Shown here: positions 51,263-60,209 of the stretch, in pieces | Layout of the letters: each line of letters opens with the position of its first letter | Numbering within the stretch: the stretch's first letter is position 1 | Assembly: GCF_009754915.1 (NCBI RefSeq) | Contig: NZ_WPIK01000005.1 | Span: forward strand, 186,001-250,000 | Reading direction: 5' to 3' | From: Mucilaginibacter arboris | GTDB lineage: Bacteria; Bacteroidota; Bacteroidia; Sphingobacteriales; Sphingobacteriaceae | DNA: 64,000 bases | Notes under the pieces: model-generated | Database searches by the model: none | Told to the model about the DNA's origin: nothing | What the model saw: the letters and a program-made list of their open reading frames with translations, nothing else | Translations under genes and position numbers: made by a program

Positions 51263-52735
51263 TTATTTGTTTCTGAAACCTTCAGCAATGGTATATTTTT
51301 TCTCCTCAAAATCGGCTTCTAATTGCCTGATCCAGTAGTTCCGCATAAGCACAAACAAGACTCCGGTCAGCCCGATCAAAATCAATCCAATATCCGGATT
51401 GCCCAGCCATTTGCCTGGCAAATAAATGAGATAAGGACATAAAATTAACGGCAAACCAAGCAGCAATTGCGTAGCGCCTACACCTTCCCAGTTAAAAGAA
51501 GCGCCTTTAGAAAGATCAATCCGTTTATAATTCCGATTAGCGAAAAAGAGCACAATTACTGTATTTACGCCGATGTTCCACAAATACATCATTAAATGTA
51601 TAAATATAACGTGCCAGCCGAAGTAAACGTAAGGCAGCGTTAGCAGAAAAGCCAGCGTAGAAACCGTGGTAAAAAGTAAAAACTTAGCTTTTAGAAAATC
51701 GGAGAAACTGATTTTACTAATTAAAATACCATCAAAATGTGAACCTTGCCAGCTAAACATAAACTGGCCGTAATTAATAATGAAAAGGCCTGTCATAAAA
51801 ATTGCAGGAAATAGTTTCATACTGTCACTATAGCTTTTATTGGTATAAAACAGTATTCCGTAAAACAGAAAAGCGCCAGTCATTATGATAGAAGAACGGC
51901 TTCTTTTATTACGCAAAATGAGTTTAATTTCATTAGAAACCAGATCACCAATCTTACCAAAACGATTAAAGAACGGAATATCAGTACTGTTTTTATAAGC
52001 TGCTTTTTTAGAACCAAGCTCTTCGAGGTACAGATTATCTTTTAAGTAGAGAAAATTGATAAAGTACATTACCGCAGCCAAAATTACCGGAAGCAGCGCA
52101 AACCAGTAATGCTGAATGATGCCATGGAAAAACCAGGAAGACAGGTTACGGATGGAATATAAGTGCCAGGAAAAATCAGCAGTTGTTAAGAGTATTAATA
52201 AGGCAGCATAACCTAAGTAAACCCAGCCATTAAGGTTTGATTTGCGTTTGATGTATAAGCTTAAATAATTGTTAAAAATGGTAAAACCTAAAATTGCAAC
52301 GATAAAAAACAATGCAGCAGCATGGCCGGCATCCACCCAGATTACTTTAAAAATAAAGGGTAAAAACAGTATTACCGGCCATAAATTAAAAAACGAAAGC
52401 AGCGATACGAAAGAGAGGTACCGAACAATTACATTTTTTTTAATACGCAAATGCAGATAAGGCTGCACTTGCAAAGTTGGCAGTTCCTGTAACTGGAAAC
52501 GCATAAGTAAATCGACCAAAAAATAATATAGAATGGTTTTGGAGAAGGAAGCGATCAAATCTTCATTTGGGGCAACTTCTTCTAAAATTTTATCCATAAA
52601 GAAGCCAAGCGCAAGTACGTTCAGCAGCAGGTACAAAATCAGGATAGCCAATACTATTTTTACGGCGATGCTTTTGCCTGCGCCAACGGTACGAAGAAAG
52701 GCTTTAATTTCGTGATGGATAAAAATACGGATCAT
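51263..52735 (-). CDS. DUF5687-type ABC transporter membrane protein
   Basis: 490 aa with about ten to twelve hydrophobic segments (SIAVKIVLAILILYLLLNVL, FFIVAILGFTIFNNYLSLYI, LLGLPLILCPYLIYLPGKW). The pairing with an ABC ATPase identifies it as the permease; the family matches DUF5687 of Bacteroidota. The exported substrate is unknown. Sister-motif copies inside: 52361-52372 exact, near-copies at 51845-51856 and about 51973. Confidence 0.8.
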   Translation of the reverse strand: MIRIFIHHEIKAFLRTVGAGKSIAVKIVLAILILYLLLNVLALGFFMDKILEEVAPNEDLIASFSKTILYYFLVDLLMRFQLQELPTLQVQPYLHLRIKKNVIVRYLSFVSLLSFFNLWPVILFLPFIFKVIWVDAGHAAALFFIVAILGFTIFNNYLSLYIKRKSNLNGWVYLGYAALLILLTTADFSWHLYSIRNLSSWFFHGIIQHYWFALLPVILAAVMYFINFLYLKDNLYLEELGSKKAAYKNSTDIPFFNRFGKIGDLVSNEIKLILRNKRSRSSIIMTGAFLFYGILFYTNKSYSDSMKLFPAIFMTGLFIINYGQFMFSWQGSHFDGILISKISFSDFLKAKFLLFTTVSTLAFLLTLPYVYFGWHVIFIHLMMYLWNIGVNTVIVLFFANRNYKRIDLSKGASFNWEGVGATQLLLGLPLILCPYLIYLPGKWLGNPDIGLILIGLTGVLFVLMRNYWIRQLEADFEEKKYTIAEGFRNK

Positions 52736-53041
52736 AGGCTTAATTTGCGTGTAAAATAAGTGTTTTAAAAGGACTTAGTGCCTGTTGAATATTGTTTAAA
52801 TATTTTCTATGCTTCTTTTATCACCTAAAAATCATTAAACCTGTTTAAAACTTATTGATTAAGGTTGTTGCCATGCTTCTTTTATCACCTAAAAATTGGT
52901 GTGGCAACTGGTTTTTAATTTGTTCCGGTTAGTGCAGGCACCAATTTTTATAAGGTAAAAGAAGCATGAGTATTTCTTCTGGCATAATTTAAACACAGGC
53001 TTAGAAAAAACAAGCATTAGGATTATTGTCCTGCTTATAAT
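52736..53041. repeat. Non-coding interval with three 12-mers and an inverted pair
   Basis: About 306 bases, no gene. Exact 12-mers at 52809-52820, 52873-52884 (both reading ATGCTTCTTTTA, then TCACCTAAAAAT) and 52956-52967 (opposite). The second and third, with flanks AAAAATTGGTG (52890-52900) and CACCAATTTTT (52940-52949 region), form the ends of an imperfect inverted repeat spanning 52873-52967. The same extended form occurs at 23731-23754. No terminator with T-run recognised. Confidence 0.75.
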
Positions 53042-53401
53042 TCATGTTTCTATATCAAAAACAGATTTTATCCTTTCTAATATCTGTTCCATTTTAGCTT
53101 TCTCAGCAATGCGTGAAATTTTTTTAATAATAAGAACGTTATCGATAACAAGTACTTTTTTACAGTAAACGTACTGTGCGTTATGGGGAGGTTTAAAAGG
53201 GATAGCAACATGGCTGTTGTTTATTTCAACAGCTAAAACATTATTATTAGGGTTTTGAGTGGTCAACTGTACAATAATAACATCTGCCGATGTGTTGTTA
53301 ACCATGGAATTGGACACTACAATTCCAGGCCTTACTTTGGCCCCGTGTTGATTGGTGAACGGAAAAGGCAAAAGCACCACATCGCCTTGTTGATAAACCA
53401 T
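53042..53401 (-). CDS. PemK/MazF-family toxin
   Basis: 119-aa probable mRNA interferase. MVYQQGDVVLLPFPFTNQHG and KVRPGIVVSNS are the MazF-fold signature (conserved Arg in KVRPGIV); VIIVQLTTQNPNN carries the Thr/Ser active-site strand. Twelve bases downstream of its antitoxin on the same strand. Cleavage specificity unknown. Confidence 0.92.
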   Translation of the reverse strand: MVYQQGDVVLLPFPFTNQHGAKVRPGIVVSNSMVNNTSADVIIVQLTTQNPNNNVLAVEINNSHVAIPFKPPHNAQYVYCKKVLVIDNVLIIKKISRIAEKAKMEQILERIKSVFDIET

Positions 53402-53413
53402 TATTCGCGAATT

Positions 53414-53656
53414 TTACAGATAAGAATTCCAGTAGTCATCCTCCTCTTTATCCCAAACATTTGCCATAGATTGTTCTGATGCCTGCATAGCAAATAAAGT
53501 CATTTCTTTTTCTTCAGATTCAGAAATAGCAGGATATGCAGGCAATACCTCTGGCGAAGAATGATCAAGCTTTGTAAATCTGAACTTTAAAATATCAGCC
53601 ATTTCTTTTAAAAGGCCGATATGCTTTTCATTGAAGTTTTCTAATATAACTCTCAT
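53414..53656 (-). CDS. Antitoxin paired with PemK/MazF
   Basis: About 80 aa; start at MRVILENFNEKHIGLLKEMA (the ATG at 53662 adds only MG). The first 27 residues resemble the antitoxin at 55307-55519 (identities M-R-E-N-K-H-L-E-M-A-L-F), whereas the C-terminal half, ending KEEDDYWNSYL, differs, as expected for a toxin-specific part. The ending D/E-D-D-YW-N is common in Bacteroidota antitoxins. Confidence 0.8.
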   Translation of the reverse strand: MRVILENFNEKHIGLLKEMADILKFRFTKLDHSSPEVLPAYPAISESEEKEMTLFAMQASEQSMANVWDKEEDDYWNSYL

Positions 53657-53733
53657 TCCCAATAATGATTACTAAACAAAAGTAGTATAAAATTGAACAT
53701 CAATTATAGCCGGGCCAATAATATTCTCCGAAC

Positions 53734-55014
53734 CTAATAACCATACTTCTCCTTCCATAAAGCTTTTAAACGTTCTTTAGATTTGGCCTCTGCCGGGTTG
53801 TTACCTGGCTCATAAAGTTTTGTTCCGCTGATGGTTTCCGGCAAATATTCCTGCTCGGCAAAGTTCCCTTCAAAAGCATGCGCATACTGATACTCTTTGC
53901 CGTAGCCAATGTTTTTCATGAACTTTGTTGGCGCGTTGCGCAGATGCAAAGGCACCGGCAGATCGCCGGTTTGGGCAACCAATTGCTGCGCTTTGCTAAT
54001 GGCTTCATAACTGGCGTTGCTTTTGGGCGAAGTTGCCAGATAAACTACGGTTTGCGAAAGGATAATCTGCGATTCCGGCCAGCCAATTACGTTTACTGCC
54101 TGAAAACAATTGTTAGCTAAAAGCAGTGCATTTGGATTGGCATTTCCCACATCTTCCGAAGCCAAGATCAGCAATCTCCGGGCGATGAACAAAGCATCTT
54201 CGCCGCCGGCAGTCATTCGCGCCAGCCAGTAAACAGCCGCATTTGGGTCGCTGCCGCGGATGGACTTAATAAAAGCCGAAATAATATCGTAATGCTGCTC
54301 GCCGGCTTTATCGTACAATGCCATGTTTTGCTGCACGTTATCGAGCACTAATTTATTGGTAATGGTGATTTCTTCGCTATCTAAAGCATTTACCAGCAGT
54401 TCAAAAATATTAAGCAGTTTGCGCGCATCTCCTCCCGAAAGCCTGATTAAAGCTTCATATTCTTCGACCACTATTTTTTTAGTGCTAAAAACAGCATCGG
54501 TTTGAATAGCTTTTTGCAGTAAACCAGTCAGTTCCTGTTCAGTTAAATTTTTAAGGATGTAAACCTGGCATCGCGAAAGCAAAGCAGAAATAACTTCAAA
54601 AGAAGGGTTTTCGGTGGTAGCGCCAATCAGCGTTACAATTCCTTTTTCAACGGCGCCTAATAAAGAATCTTGCTGCGATTTGGAGAAACGGTGGATTTCA
54701 TCAATAAATAAAATCGGCTGCGGCTGTCCGCCTTTTTTCAGAAGCGAAGCTTTTTCAATCACTTCCCGTACTTCTTTTACCCCTGAATTTATGGCGCTTA
54801 AAGCAAAAAACGGACGGTGCAAAGATTCTGAAATAATACCAGCCAAAGTAGTTTTACCTACGCCCGGCGGCCCCCATAAAATTACAGAAGGTATATTGCC
54901 TGATTCTATCGCCCGGCGCAAAACCGCTCCCGGACCAACCAGATGCCGCTGACCAGCGTAATCATCCAAACTTTTTGGCCGCATACGCTCGGCTAAAGGA
55001 GGTAAATTGTTCAT
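53734..55014 (-). CDS. rarA: Replication-associated recombination protein A
   Basis: AAA+ ATPase (MgsA/RarA) acting at stalled replication forks, 426 aa. Start MNNLPPLAERMRPKSLDDYA (55014). Walker A WGPPGVGKTTLAG, Walker B ILFIDEIHRF, sensor-1 LIGATTENPSFE, sensor-2 GGDARKLLN; the C-terminal MgsA domain has YWLARMTAGGEDALFIARRL. Flanked by the two toxin-antitoxin loci but is itself a core gene. A sister-motif copy (54486-54497) lies inside. Confidence 0.95.
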   Translation of the reverse strand: MNNLPPLAERMRPKSLDDYAGQRHLVGPGAVLRRAIESGNIPSVILWGPPGVGKTTLAGIISESLHRPFFALSAINSGVKEVREVIEKASLLKKGGQPQPILFIDEIHRFSKSQQDSLLGAVEKGIVTLIGATTENPSFEVISALLSRCQVYILKNLTEQELTGLLQKAIQTDAVFSTKKIVVEEYEALIRLSGGDARKLLNIFELLVNALDSEEITITNKLVLDNVQQNMALYDKAGEQHYDIISAFIKSIRGSDPNAAVYWLARMTAGGEDALFIARRLLILASEDVGNANPNALLLANNCFQAVNVIGWPESQIILSQTVVYLATSPKSNASYEAISKAQQLVAQTGDLPVPLHLRNAPTKFMKNIGYGKEYQYAHAFEGNFAEQEYLPETISGTKLYEPGNNPAEAKSKERLKALWKEKYGY

Positions 55015-55041
55015 AAGGTACAAGTTACCTAAAATGTGCCC

Positions 55042-55307
55042 TTATGGGAAATATTTATAAACGTTTTTTCGTGGAAGAAATTTTGCAAAGGTTATAGTTC
55101 CGCTTTCATAATAAAAGCAAACCAGATAATTTTTACATCTTATTCGATATGCTTGCCGAACAGTTCCCTTTAATTTTTTAAATTTAAAATAGAACTTATC
55201 GAATCAACTATTTTGACTTCGGATATAATAATGTTTAAATCAATTTGCGCTTCTTTTGAAGCCTTTTTTACATCCCGCAAAAAAGAAGGCAGATATTCAT
55301 AAAGCAT
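55042..55307 (-). pseudogene. RelE-family toxin split by a -1 frameshift
   Basis: ATG (55305-55307) overlaps the antitoxin stop (TAATG). Zero frame: MLYEYLPSFLRDVKKASKEA then SSILNLKN-stop (TAA at 55170-55172), about 45 residues. The -1 frame, entered at the A6 run (plus-strand T-run 55174-55179), continues KLKGTVRQAYRIRCKNYLVC, then FYYESGTITFAKFLPRKNVY, KYFP-stop (55042-55044). Joined, the protein is about 88 aa and has the RelE order: basic helix, LKGT..AYRIR strand, FYYE...I/VxFxxFxxRKxxYxxFP end. The junction is T_TTA_AAA, a canonical -1 slippery heptamer, right before AAT TAA. Either one base lost from an A7 run, programmed frameshifting, or a sequencing error. Confidence 0.8.
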
Positions 55308-55519
55308 TATTTTACAGATTTAAGCCATTGTTCAAATTCCTCTGCTTCTGCTTTAGAAACAACAGGCTCATCTTTTACTTCTTCCATTGCTGCTAAAAGA
55401 TAGGCATCCTCTTCGTCTTCAGAAAGCTCGACCTCAACCACTTTAAAATCAAGTGCTTTAGCCATTTCCGCCAGCCATTTATAATGTTTGCTTTTGATGT
55501 TTTCGATCACTAATCTCAT
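55307..55519 (-). CDS. Antitoxin of the split RelE locus
   Basis: 70 aa, MRLVIENIKSKHYKWLAEMA then an acidic middle (EVELSEDEEDAYLLAAMEEV) and basic end (EQWLKSVK). Start taken at MRLVIEN (55519); a longer in-frame start adds 18 unrelated residues. N-terminus similar to the antitoxin at 53414-53656. Its stop overlaps the toxin start codon (TAATG). Intact although the toxin frame is broken. Confidence 0.75.
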   Translation of the reverse strand: MRLVIENIKSKHYKWLAEMAKALDFKVVEVELSEDEEDAYLLAAMEEVKDEPVVSKAEAEEFEQWLKSVK

Positions 55520-55556
55520 AAACAAATATAAGGTTTCTGTCTTAAGAATCCGAGTT

Positions 55557-56735
55557 TTACGGGACCACTTCAAACAAAAAAAACTGCGTTTTCCCGGTCT
55601 TGTTAAAATTATTATCCGTCACAAAAATAATCGATCGGTGCCCGTTTGGTAAAGTCGGGCCAAAAGTGGCGCCTTCTACGTTATCAATGTAAATCTTTAA
55701 GTCATCCATATTTAACAACAGTTTTTTGCTGATTAGATGTTTGGGTGGATTTTTAATTAAAGAAGGATTGGCAATTACATTATCAGCGCCGTTTAAATCA
55801 GCTAAAAAAACACGGATAACACAACCTGGGTGCCCTTCAGAATAAGACCGCTCGGTTACCAGCAACTGGTTTTGGTTAACGGAAAGAATATCAGGAATAC
55901 CATTCACTTTAAAACCATTTTCCGGAATAGTTGGATAAGCAACCTGCTCCAGCTTATAAGCATATTGAGCTGTATTTATTTTACTTTTCCAATCGTACTT
56001 ATAAATCCGGCTTAATGCTTCGTTTGGTGTTACATCAGCCCGCGAGCCATCCTGGTACAGCGGTTCTTCCAAACTTACAAATAAGGTTTTGTAGTTATCG
56101 GCAAAAGCCAATCCTTCCAAAACGCCATTTTTTCGCGGTCCGCTTTCCACGGCTTGCATGTGTAAATTAGCAGGCAAAGGAAGTGTATTAATGTATTTTC
56201 CGGTAGTAGAAACCATATTAACAAACGGATCAATCAGCAAAGTATCTTTTTGGTTTACAATGCGTTCGCCTTCGCTGCTCCAAACCAGTTGCTTTGATAT
56301 CGGATCATAACGCAGCGCTTCCGGATCTACCGTTTGCTTGGTATGTTTTTTCATATCCGGGTAAGGCTGGTTATTTTGTTGCAGTAAAGTTGTTACGTTA
56401 ATAAGTTTGATGCTGTTGATTTCTTTTCCTGCCAAACTAATTTTAGCTGTATAAAAACGCGCCGGGTTAATTTCAGAACGGTCGTCGCTGATGAGGTAAT
56501 ACAGATCGTTTTTCGCATCGTAATCTATCGAAGACAAACCGCCAACAGTCGTATTTTTATATTGAAGATTGTACGGCAGATCGTATTCGTCCAAAAACTG
56601 CAACTTGCTGATGGTTGTTGATACTTCTTTTACCGATGTTTTTTTTAGTGTTGAACAAGCCGAAGCAAGCAAAAAAAACACCGGTAAAAACAGCATTGCC
56701 TGAAGATGCCGGGGAAGTTTAAATTTTGATTTCAT
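55557..56735 (-). CDS. Esterase-like/phytase-like beta-propeller lipoprotein
   Basis: 392 aa. Lipoprotein-type signal (AMLFLPVFFLLASACSTLKK, lipobox ASAC). The mature domain (GGLSSIDYDAKNDLYYLISD, DPEALRYDPISKQLVWSSEG, ESGPRKNGVLEGLAFADNYK, DNVEGATFGPTLPNGHRSII) is that of the esterase-like activity of phytase family (DUF4394/phytase-like propeller). Activity not provable from sequence. Both 12-mer-like (56621-56632) and sister (56685-56696) motifs lie in the 5' end, the latter in the signal peptide. Confidence 0.8.
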   Translation of the reverse strand: MKSKFKLPRHLQAMLFLPVFFLLASACSTLKKTSVKEVSTTISKLQFLDEYDLPYNLQYKNTTVGGLSSIDYDAKNDLYYLISDDRSEINPARFYTAKISLAGKEINSIKLINVTTLLQQNNQPYPDMKKHTKQTVDPEALRYDPISKQLVWSSEGERIVNQKDTLLIDPFVNMVSTTGKYINTLPLPANLHMQAVESGPRKNGVLEGLAFADNYKTLFVSLEEPLYQDGSRADVTPNEALSRIYKYDWKSKINTAQYAYKLEQVAYPTIPENGFKVNGIPDILSVNQNQLLVTERSYSEGHPGCVIRVFLADLNGADNVIANPSLIKNPPKHLISKKLLLNMDDLKIYIDNVEGATFGPTLPNGHRSIIFVTDNNFNKTGKTQFFLFEVVP

Positions 56736-56757
56736 TCAATTATTCTTCTGTAATCTG

Positions 56758-56765
56758 CAAAACTA
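56758..56765 (-). promoter_or_regulatory. -7 promoter box for the phytase-like gene
   Basis: Minus strand TAGTTTTG (TAnnTTTG), 22 bases from the ATG at 56735. Confidence 0.45.
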
Positions 56766-56816
56766 AATCATTATAAAACGGCTTTCTCCTTAATCCATTT
56801 TTATTTTTTTGATGAG

Positions 56817-57446
56817 ATGAATGCTTCTTTTAACCAACAAAATTTTCATTCCCTTTGTGATGATCTTGCCAGCCGCGATGCTTCTTTTAACAGCATAATT
56901 TCTGCGTTCGGCTATCCGCCGTTCTGGGGCCGGCCAAATACATTTGAATCACTCGTTCATATTATTTTAGAACAGCAGGTTTCTCTTGCTTCTGCTTGGT
57001 CGGCTTTGCAAAAACTAAAAAACAGAACCGGACAAATTACGCCAGAAACACTTTTGGCTTTAAGCGATGAAGAACTAAAAGCCTGTTATTTTAGCAGGCA
57101 AAAAACAGTTTATGCCAAACATTTGGCAGAAAACCTTTTATACGGCGTTTTAAACCTGCAACAGTTAGAACACTTGAAAGATGAAGAAGTGAGAAGCAAA
57201 CTAACTGCCATAAAAGGTATTGGCAACTGGACAACTGATATTTACCTGATTTTTGTTTTGCACCGAACCGATATTTTCCCTATCGGTGACCTGGCTGTTG
57301 TAAATGCTTTAAAAAGATTAAAAAACTTGCCGACTAATACGCCAAAAGAAAGGCTTCTGCAAATTGCAGAAGCCTGGAAACCTTTTCGCACTATAGCTAC
57401 CATGCTTTTGTGGCACGAATATTTAAGCAGACGGAAAATTAAATAA
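56817..57446 (+). CDS. DNA-3-methyladenine glycosylase II (AlkA-type HhH-GPD)
   Basis: 209 aa base-excision repair glycosylase removing alkylated bases. HhH-GPD fold with LEQQVSLASAWSALQKLK, the helix-hairpin-helix LTAIKGIGNWTTDIYLIF and the catalytic Asp in IGDLAVVNALKRL. No [4Fe-4S] cluster. N-terminus MNASFNQQNFHSL...RDASFNSI contains two 12-mers (56821-56832 and 56878-56889), both read as ASF. Converges with cphA and overlaps its 3' end by eight bases. Confidence 0.9.
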   Translation: MNASFNQQNFHSLCDDLASRDASFNSIISAFGYPPFWGRPNTFESLVHIILEQQVSLASAWSALQKLKNRTGQITPETLLALSDEELKACYFSRQKTVYAKHLAENLLYGVLNLQQLEHLKDEEVRSKLTAIKGIGNWTTDIYLIFVLHRTDIFPIGDLAVVNALKRLKNLPTNTPKERLLQIAEAWKPFRTIATMLLWHEYLSRRKIK

Positions 57447-60063
57447 CTTCTCCGGCCCTTTCTTTTTCCTGGTACCGGTGCACTACATCTATCGCATTAT
57501 CTACAACATCGCTTAAAGCAACAATAAAAGCGCCCGGTTTAGCTATTCGGATGGCATGTTGTATCACATCCATTTCTTTGTCGGCCATTTCATAAGTTCT
57601 GTTTAGGCCTGATTCCAAAATACCTTCTTCCATCAGCCTTAAAAGATGTTCTTTGTTGTTTCCGCGCAAATGATTTTCCTGGCGGAGGATAATGTGATCG
57701 AACATTTCTGCTGCAATTTTCCCAAGTTCCCTGATATCTTCGTCCCGGCGATCACCTGTACCGGCAATTAAACCTATTTTTTGAGGTGAATCAATTGTTT
57801 TCATAAACTGTTTGATGCCGTTAAAACCATCTGGATTATGGGCAAAATCGACCATAATCTTAAAATCCCTGAAATCAAAAATATTCATGCGTCCAGGTGT
57901 TTGCGCAACCGAAGGAATAAAGGTTTCGAGCGAAGTTTTAATATCTTCTGTACGGAAACCCCAAACAAAAGCAGCAAGCGTGGCAGCCAATACATTCTGG
58001 ATCATGAAAGCAACCGTACCGCCAAAAGTTAACGGGACCTGTGCTGCTTTTTGTACCCGTATTTTCCAGTTTCCTTTTTTGATGGTGATGTAAGCATTCT
58101 CGTAAATACAAGCAATATTGCCCTGGCTGCAATGGTTTACAATTACCGGGTTGCTTTCATCCATACTGAAATAAACCACATTGCACCTGGCTTTCTTGCC
58201 GATCTTAACGCAGTAATCGTTATCGGCATTAATTACCGCCCAACCTGTTTTTTTTACTGAATTGATCACTACTTCTTTTACCCGTGCAAGTTCATCAAGT
58301 GTATAAATATCGTTCAGCCCTAAATGATCTTCCTGGATGTTAGTAAGTACACCAATATCACACTGGCTAAAACCTAAACCTGAACGTAAAATCCCGCCGC
58401 GTGCCGTTTCCAGCACAGCAAATTCTACCGTTGGGTCTTTCAAAATAAATTCTGCACTAACCGGGCCTGTAGTATCACCTTTTAACATTTTTGTGTTTTG
58501 CACATAAATGCCGTCTGAAGTGGTAAAACCAACACGGTAACCATTATTTTTTACAATATGCGCAATTAAACGCGTGGTAGTAGTTTTACCATTTGTTCCG
58601 GTAATGGAAATGATAGGGATACGTGCCGATTTTCCATAAGGATACAACATATCGATTACGGGGGCTGCAACGTTACGGGCCAAACCTTCACTTGGTGCCA
58701 GGTGCATCCGGAAGCCTGGCGCTGCATTTACTTCTAATACTACGCCACCATTTATGGTAAGTGGTTCCGTTAAATTTTGTGCCTGGATGTCAATGCCGCA
58801 GATATCCAAACCAATAATCCTGGAAATCCGCTCGCTGATAAATACATTTTCCGGGTGGACCATATCGGTAACATCGATGGAGGTTCCGCCGGTACTAAGG
58901 TTAGCTGTTGATTTTAGGTAAACAATTTCTCCGTTTGCCGGAACAGTTTCAACTGTATAACCTTTTTTATTCAGTAAATCCACTGAATCGCGATCGATGG
59001 AAATTTCGGTCAGCACATTTTCGTGGCCGTAGCCGCGCCGCGGGTCTTGGTTTTCCAGATCGATCAACTCCCGGATCGTTTTAATACCATCACCAATAAT
59101 ATGTGCCGGAACACGCAAAGCAGCAGCAACCATTTTATGGTCAACCACAAGGACCCGGAAATCATACCCGGAAATAAATTTTTCTACAATTACCTTTCGG
59201 GAAATCCTTGCTGCGTGTTCAAAGGCAGCCTCTGCTTCCTCTTTAGTTTTAACATTAATGGTTGCTCCACGTCCATGATTACCATCCAACGGTTTGAACA
59301 CCAGCGGAAAACCAACTTTATGTATAGCCAGGTCAACATCATCAACTGATGTGATGGCGATCCCTTTTGCAACCGGAATAGCCTGCTCTTCTAAAAGCCG
59401 TTTTGTTTCTTCTTTGTTGCCTGCAAGGTCAACGGCAATGCTGCTTGTTTTCTCCGTCATGGTTGCCCGGATACGCATTTGGTTTTTACCATAACCCAAT
59501 TGCACCAAAGATTGGTTGTTCAGCCTGATCCATGGAATATCGCGCGCTATTGCTTCTCCCACAACAGAGCCGGTACTTGGCCCTAAACGGGTTTGCTCCC
59601 TTATTCTTTTTAGTTCCCGGATATCTTCCTCCAGATCATATGGTAAGTTATCGATCAAGGCTTCCGCTATTTTTACGGCAGCTTCTGCTGCATGAACGCC
59701 TACTTTTTCTTCTTCATAGTTAAAAACCACATGGTAAATACCTTTGGTATGGGTTTCACGGGTACGGCCGTAACCGGTTTCCATTCCTGCTAAGGTTTGT
59801 ATTTCCAAGGCAATGTGTTCAATTACATGACCCATCCAGGTACCTTTTTTTACCCTTTCAAAAAAACCTCCGGGAACACCCGGCGAACAGCGATGGCTAT
59901 ACAGGGAAGGAATTAAAGCTTCCAGCCTTTCATAAAACCCTTCGATCATGTTGGTTGGCCTTTCTTCCAGCTCCTCCAGGTCTAAGCGCATTTGTATCAA
60001 CTTTTTCCGGTAAGTACTCCAAATATTTGGCCCTTTCAGTACCTGAATTTTTTCTATCTTCAT
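57439..60063 (-). CDS. cphA: Cyanophycin synthetase
   Basis: 874-aa ligase that polymerises aspartate and arginine into cyanophycin, a nitrogen reserve. N-terminal domain (about 1-160), ATP-grasp domain (about 215-475, FPLVFKPLDGNHGRGATINV and GVVLEVNAAPGFRMHLAP) and C-terminal Mur-ligase-like domain (about 490-870, PIISITGTNGKTTTTRLIAH, GGILRSGLGFSQCDIGVLTN). The adjacent divergent cyanophycinase confirms it. Cytoplasmic. Confidence 0.96.
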   Translation of the reverse strand: MKIEKIQVLKGPNIWSTYRKKLIQMRLDLEELEERPTNMIEGFYERLEALIPSLYSHRCSPGVPGGFFERVKKGTWMGHVIEHIALEIQTLAGMETGYGRTRETHTKGIYHVVFNYEEEKVGVHAAEAAVKIAEALIDNLPYDLEEDIRELKRIREQTRLGPSTGSVVGEAIARDIPWIRLNNQSLVQLGYGKNQMRIRATMTEKTSSIAVDLAGNKEETKRLLEEQAIPVAKGIAITSVDDVDLAIHKVGFPLVFKPLDGNHGRGATINVKTKEEAEAAFEHAARISRKVIVEKFISGYDFRVLVVDHKMVAAALRVPAHIIGDGIKTIRELIDLENQDPRRGYGHENVLTEISIDRDSVDLLNKKGYTVETVPANGEIVYLKSTANLSTGGTSIDVTDMVHPENVFISERISRIIGLDICGIDIQAQNLTEPLTINGGVVLEVNAAPGFRMHLAPSEGLARNVAAPVIDMLYPYGKSARIPIISITGTNGKTTTTRLIAHIVKNNGYRVGFTTSDGIYVQNTKMLKGDTTGPVSAEFILKDPTVEFAVLETARGGILRSGLGFSQCDIGVLTNIQEDHLGLNDIYTLDELARVKEVVINSVKKTGWAVINADNDYCVKIGKKARCNVVYFSMDESNPVIVNHCSQGNIACIYENAYITIKKGNWKIRVQKAAQVPLTFGGTVAFMIQNVLAATLAAFVWGFRTEDIKTSLETFIPSVAQTPGRMNIFDFRDFKIMVDFAHNPDGFNGIKQFMKTIDSPQKIGLIAGTGDRRDEDIRELGKIAAEMFDHIILRQENHLRGNNKEHLLRLMEEGILESGLNRTYEMADKEMDVIQHAIRIAKPGAFIVALSDVVDNAIDVVHRYQEKERAGEVI

Positions 60064-60179
60064 AAAATATATGCTTCTATAGCTTCTTTTAAACAGGTAT
60101 TTTTAATAAAACACTTGCAAGTAAATAAGTTTTTGGATAAAAATGTAATTAATCCTAACTTATTTAGGCCTTACGCGGT

Positions 60180-60187
60180 TATCTTTG
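60180..60187 (+). promoter_or_regulatory. -7 promoter box for cphB
   Basis: TATCTTTG (TAnnTTTG), 22 bases before the cphB ATG, in the 146-base gap divergent from cphA. Weak -33. Confidence 0.5.
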
Positions 60188-60209
60188 GAAAAATACCTTA
60201 AATATTTGA

